Positions 59,886-64,000 of a stretch of DNA of 64,000 bases are shown here, piece after piece. The position numbers were made by a program, and so were the translations under genes. The DNA lies in contig JAAOMT010000618.1 in assembly GCA_016748015.1 (NCBI GenBank), positions 85,129-149,128 on the forward strand. The letters run 5' to 3'. The notes below the pieces were generated by a model, which had not been told where the DNA came from, made no database searches, and saw nothing but the letters and a program-made list of their open reading frames with translations. The stretch comes from Geosiphon pyriformis (Eukaryota; Glomeromycota; Glomeromycetes; Archaeosporales; Geosiphonaceae). Numbering within the stretch: the stretch's first letter is position 1; each line of letters begins with the position of its first letter.

Positions 59886-61750
59886 TGATGCAAAGAATAC
59901 ATCAAAGAACTCAAATTTATGTACAACAGATCTAACTTCTTCAAGATTGAGCCAATAAAAACCTTGAGAGCCATCATTTTAGATTCCAAACCACCAACTT
60001 TGAAAGTGAAAACTTTTGAACTGCTTAGACCCAAATCCACCACTTTGTCTTCTAATACTAAAGAAGAAAGAGGAAGAGACAACCATGGAACATCCAAAAC
60101 CATATCAATATTAAGTGATGCCAACATAGAAACAAAGGCAGCTAGGAGTACAACTTGAATAACAGATACCAGAGACACCAGCTCCACATTATTTAATTTA
60201 TGCACAATATCTGATATCTAATCAGCTAGTAATCCTAAGGAGTGTTCCAGTGAAACTAGATAATTATTGATTGAGAATTTATTTTGAACAACTGGCATGC
60301 TTTTCTTAATACCTAAAGAACCAGAAGGAGGAGAATCAGACCCAAAACCAAAGTTGAAATAAAAGCCACTAGAAGGAAAAACAAGTGAAACTACTTATGT
60401 CCAAGATTTGTCACCAAAAACAACAGGATAGGAGATAGGAACAGTTTTCTTTGCATATAACTTAGCTAACCAAAGATGATATTCCTCTGAGGTGACTTTT
60501 CTAACAACTTTTGAAGGCTTGGGAGCAGATGCAAGTGGTGCGCCATATTCTAAAGCAGAATAACCAAGAAATTCACATCTTTCATAACAAACCAAATCCA
60601 GTCTAGTCCAAGAAAGTTTAACACCACCAAATATTGGCTCAATGTAATATGCAGATTCCATTGCATTCTCAGACTCAAAGCCAACCACAGCACAGTAAAT
60701 CCTATTGCCAGAATTCAATAAATGATTTATAATATAAGTTTTCTCACTAGTTTCTTCCAAAAGAGTGCCCAAATCATGAGCAGTTGTACCTATAGGCAAA
60801 ATAAACAATAAAGTTCTAAACTGGTCTTTTGATGCCCATGTTTCATAATCTTTCACAGCCATAGCCACTCATACAGAATCTTTTCCAATCAAAAAGGACC
60901 ATTTAGCAGCCAATTGTTCAGTCTAACCTAGTTTAGCAAATTCTACCACAGCTTTTTGCTACATTCCAATCAGTTGGATTTTGATTGACTTAATTTTGCC
61001 AAACTCAGCTAGTGTTGCAATGATTATTTCCTTTGGTGTGTTTATGGGAATTTTTTTAATAACCACAGCCCGATCTGAATGGATTCTTTGTTTTTTGAGA
61101 TCGCTGTTTACGTTGATCTCTTTTACCTTGGCCAATAACACAACCATATTCATGCTTTTTTTGAAAGTGAAAGTAGATTGGATGATCTCTTCAAATTTTA
61201 AGGGAGTAATGACCCTTCCAAAACCATTGACTGATGAAAAATTTTTTTAATCAACTGAGTTTTTGCTGTTGCTGATTTACCTTCCACAGCTGAAAGATTA
61301 ATATTCAAAGCGAATGATTTTCTAATTGATACTTCCACAGGAGTCTTGATAATTTTTGGGTCAATCCACTTCTTTTCAAGAGAGATAGACAGGTGAGAAG
61401 GGAGCAGAACTTTATTATTATCCATATGAAAGTTGGGAGAGCCAAGTGAAGAACTAAACACAGCACCAGTGTTAATTTACTTTGCTTTGGGTGTAGTAGC
61501 AGCTAAGCCCAAAAGAGACTCATCATTTACACTAAACATGCTAACATTCTCATCTTCACCAGAAAGACTTTCCATATTAGAATAAACACTATTACCAGAT
61601 CTGGATCTGCTTAAGGATATATCTCTTTCATCACCAGAGTGTTTGACATTGCCAAGAACAACTTTCTTTTTCTAAGAAAAAAAACCACCAGCAAGACCAT
61701 AAAAAGCACCCTTAGGAGTTTTTTTCTTGCAGTAGCTTCTATATTCACGA
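59882..61750 (-). pseudogene. LINE D ORF1 (degenerate)
   Basis: The N-terminus is damaged and no start codon was fixed; the conserved part begins near 61460. RRM-like segment AVVIKKIPINTPKEIIIATL near 61060 and IKIQLIGM, then FGGVKLSWTRLDLVCYERCE, where the zinc knuckle seen in copy C has decayed. A C-terminal helix (GGLESKMMALKVFIGSILKK) ends at TGA 59884-59882, which overlaps the ORF2 ATG in an ATGA arrangement. Confidence 0.77.
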
Positions 61751-61867
61751 AAAATGGGTTATTATTAAACAAAGAAATATTGATATAGATTAAAAAAACA
61801 AAAAACTTTTTTTAACAGAAAATATGCTTTTTGAAAATTTTTGGAGATAAGAGAGAAAGAAGTTTTT

Positions 61868-62154
61868 ACTGTTTTACTTAAACATTAATTATTATTTAAA
61901 AATAATTGCCAAAATATAATTTATTAATTTATTTTAATTATATTAATTAGAATTATAATTAATATTATTAATATATAATTAAATTTAAAATTTAATTATC
62001 TAAATTTAATTATCTAAATTATTTTATTTTAGAAAATAATATATTAAATAAATTTATAACTAAATTGATTAATTTAATATATATAAATAATTTATATATT
62101 TATTATAATATATATAGTTAATTTTTTTTCTTGTTAATCTTCTGACCATGATGA
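61868..62154. other. AT-rich spacer between LINE D and gypsy-3
   Basis: Nearly pure A/T from 61880 to 62130; nothing identifiable. Confidence 0.6.
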
Positions 62155-63020
62155 TGTTACGGTTTAAGAATTTAGCAAAAAGAATCATAAAAATAATACA
62201 AATTATTCAATCATAATATAGCACAGTAATAATCTTAGAAAGGTAATGATTAACATAGTAGCAAACACCATCTCGCGATAGTGGCAAGCACCAGTTCACA
62301 ATAGCAGTCAACACCAACTGGTGATAGCAGCAAACACCAGGTTGAAATATCAAAAAGAAAGTATTTTCTCGTAGAACTACAAACATGTATATATACAGTA
62401 GTTTTAATATTGGGAAATAATCAATCAAGTAATAAAAATCATAACTTATCAAGAAATAGATCCAATTTTATCCAACAAACTCCACTTTAAATCATACTTT
62501 CAAATTAAATATCCCAAGAAACCTTTAAAATCAAAAAGAAATGAAAAAGAATATTTAAAATGGAACTATCACAACCCAAAGTATTAAGAAACTTACTTGT
62601 ATTATTTATTGAATGAAACTATCATTTATCAACTGAATCCCTTGGAAGAATAATCCTTGATCAAGATTATTCACGTTGTTACTAATTGATAAAAGCTTTG
62701 TTGTGAGAATTAGAAAAGCGCTAAAGACCATTAACATTCTGTGTTTCTAGATTAGAGAAACACATCAGGCAATTGCAAGGATAGCCTCAGAGAAGACCCC
62801 AGACAGTGGGTAGATTTCAGTTCAGCCTCTGAGAAGAAGTACATAAACATACACAACAATCAAGAATTAAAGAATAACTTACATCACAACAGTAAAAAGA
62901 AAGCCTTCAGTGTAACAGTGACATTATTACACAAATAGAATTGAGGAACTCATAAAAGACTGATTGCAATTAAAGCGGAATATCAGCAATTAAATATAAC
63001 AAGAAAACCATCCCATAACA
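62155..63020 (+). repeat. gypsy-3 5' LTR
   Basis: 866 bp, TGTTACGGT to CCCATAACA. Contains a 4 x 23-bp tandem repeat (62255-62346) in the upstream, U3-like part. The 3' LTR lies outside the window; the 5' boundary was set by the shared terminal motif. Confidence 0.78.
62255..62346 (+). repeat. 23-bp tandem repeat, 4 copies, in the gypsy-3 LTR
   Basis: Units start at 62255, 62278, 62301 and 62324, each beginning ATAGYRG and containing CAACACCA or CAAACACCA; the last six bases vary. The period is exact. Position in the LTR suggests enhancer-like binding sites (inference). Confidence 0.9.
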
Positions 63021-63022
63021 TT

Positions 63023-63038
63023 TGGTGAACCCTATGAG
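63023..63038 (+). other. gypsy-3 primer-binding site
   Basis: TGGTGAACCCTATGAG two bases after the LTR, complementary to a tRNA 3' end ...AGGGTTCACCA. The spacing is the same as in gypsy-1 and gypsy-2. Confidence 0.75.
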
Positions 63039-63102
63039 AAAAAAAAATCAAAAAGGAAATAATAATTAGCAATAATTCATTGCTAAAAAGGAAAAGACAA
63101 AA

Positions 63103-64000
63103 GTGGTGACAAAAACCCCTAATCTTACTGTTCTTGAATTCTGCCGTGCTATTTACACACAAAATCAAAGTGATCTTGGATTACCAGAAGGGTGTTGTCC
63201 AGCAGAATCTGCCCTCACTTATTATATCAACGCCAGAATAAATTATCATATAGGAAAGGAAGAAGAACCACACGATGCAAAACTTGGATTGTATAGAGAA
63301 TTATTACAATACACTACAAAAGAAATAGCAATAATAGCCACAACTATTGTCAAAATCCATCAAGAAATTGAGCAATATGCCAATGAAAATTTTCTAATAT
63401 CCACAGGAAACACTAGGGAATACACCAACAAAACCAAAGAAAATTTAGAAACTAATCAGGAAAGTAACCAGCAAAAACTAGGAACACCAGCTCAAACGCC
63501 AAAGAAAACTGTCACTCAATCAATAAAAAAACAACGTATTTATTTACCAGAAGATAAATCATACAATTTTTCACCAGAAAATAAGATACAAATTCCATTA
63601 GGAGCTGTATCATCATCAACATCAACTCCACAAACGCTAAGAACTCCTAGTTATATTGATAAAATTAAACAACGTAACTGGGGAGACATACCAATTACAG
63701 GAGAATATTCATCACTATTCCAAAACCCTCTTTTTCAGCCAAAATTTAGAACAGGATTTGAAAACCGTGAAGAGGAGTCTGAATCGGAATCCGAAAAAGA
63801 GACCAGCAAAAAAACAATCACAAGACCAGTCACTGAAACAAGCAGCCAGTCCAGAAACCAAGAAACTCGTGATCAAGAGGAAGAACTGGATATAAGGGAA
63901 GCCACCTTTAGGAATGCTCAAGGAAATATCATCCCACCTCCTCTTAGACCAATAAACCCACCAGCAGAAAATGGCAACGAAATGACCACACCATACATTG
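63103..64000 (+). CDS. gypsy-3 gag (5' part; opens without ATG)
   Basis: An uninterrupted frame of 299 codons to the window edge. It opens at GTG GTG ACA, with an in-frame TAA about 30 bases upstream and no ATG between. N-terminal domain (LTVLEFCRAIYTQNQSDLGL, AESALTYYINARINYHIGKE) aligns with the gag starts of gypsy-1 and gypsy-2; then helical TTKEIAIIATTIVKIHQEIE, a Thr/Gln/Lys linker, and an acidic Ser/Glu patch (REEESESESEKET). The capsid and zinc-knuckle parts should follow outside the window. No stop interrupts it, unlike its relatives. Confidence 0.75.
   Translation, partial: MVTKTPNLTVLEFCRAIYTQNQSDLGLPEGCCPAESALTYYINARINYHIGKEEEPHDAKLGLYRELLQYTTKEIAIIATTIVKIHQEIEQYANENFLISTGNTREYTNKTKENLETNQESNQQKLGTPAQTPKKTVTQSIKKQRIYLPEDKSYNFSPENKIQIPLGAVSSSTSTPQTLRTPSYIDKIKQRNWGDIPITGEYSSLFQNPLFQPKFRTGFENREEESESESEKETSKKTITRPVTETSSQSRNQETRDQEEELDIREATFRNAQGNIIPPPLRPINPPAENGNEMTTPYI

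Larger units (their letters stand above)
36031..61867 (-). mobile_element. LINE copy D, split into three by two LTR retrotransposons
   Basis: Three blocks, 36031-36956, 47003-47579 and 56556-61867, join into one LINE of about 6.8 kb, the same length as copy C. The joins are supported by protein continuity: RNase H tail (FARDLY) to the segment before VWHPDSHMLSGFTS, and the region upstream of RNase H across the second break. The 3' tail GTAAAACTTGTAATAAAAAA matches LINE A. ORF1 about 61750-59882, ORF2 59885-36167. No clear target duplication; the 5' end is placed by alignment to copy C. Confidence 0.88.
62155..64000 (+). mobile_element. gypsy-3: 5' end of a third LTR retrotransposon
   Basis: A 5' LTR (62155-63020), a PBS and the start of gag, then the window ends. 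The LTR has the same TGTTAC...ATAACA termini as the other two elements, but its sequence is different. The gag frame is open for ~300 codons, so this copy may be younger or more intact. Confidence 0.85.

Noticed and set aside
62255-62346. CRISPR array
   Set aside because: Adjacent 23-bp units without unique spacers, in a eukaryotic LTR; a simple tandem repeat.
1-64000. tRNA or rRNA genes
   Set aside because: No cloverleaf or rRNA-like stretch was recognised by eye; tRNA-like words occur only as primer-binding sites.

Overview
The window looks like a fragment of a very AT-rich, transposon-loaded genome from an early-diverging fungus, most plausibly an arbuscular mycorrhizal (Glomeromycotina, Rhizophagus-like) species. 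Reasons: an intron-dense fungal SPB1 gene (15 exons visible), a protein kinase of the type expanded in Rhizophagus (short Cys-rich N-terminus, HRD-type kinase domain), and dUTPase-bearing Ty3/gypsy elements of a kind I associate with Rhizophagus. The organism call is inference; no search was run.

Layout. 1-3584 (-): SPB1, 2'-O-methyltransferase of the large-subunit rRNA, 3' end cut by the window edge. 3585-4860: unresolved, with conflicting open frames on both strands. 4861-5904 (-): one intronless gene for an unrecognised secreted or membrane protein. 5905-10270: almost pure A+T, containing LTR relics mutated nearly to A/T. 10270-11030 (+): 5'-truncated LINE (copy A). 11786-19562 (-): LINE copy B, flanked by an 11-bp target duplication, inserted into an AT-decayed LTR and itself carrying a solo LTR. 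21192-27984 (-): LINE copy C, the cleanest copy. 27994-30980: AT-rich, no gene. 31003-32752 (+): kinase gene with a mutated catalytic loop and a frameshifted Thr-rich insertion. 33268-35822 (-): truncated LINE copy E. 36031-61867 (-): LINE copy D, split in three by two Ty3/gypsy elements, gypsy-1 (36957-47002, -) and gypsy-2 (47580-56555, +); gypsy-2 holds a further solo LTR. 62155-64000 (+): 5' end of a third element, gypsy-3.

The LINEs share one architecture: ORF1 (RRM-like region plus CCHC knuckle), an ATGA-type overlap into ORF2 (endonuclease, reverse transcriptase, RNase H, Cys/His C-terminus). The gypsy elements share TGTTA-/GTAACA LTR ends, 4-bp target duplications, a PBS two bases after the LTR, a Cys-rich domain and a dUTPase between protease and RT, and a conserved 3'-terminal ORF. 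Almost every inactivating change seen (stop codons, lost catalytic Asp residues, mismatches in target duplications, decay of old LTRs) is C-to-T or G-to-A, suggesting a RIP-like or 5-methylcytosine-driven decay process. The intact host genes appear to be SPB1 and the membrane protein; the kinase is probably damaged.
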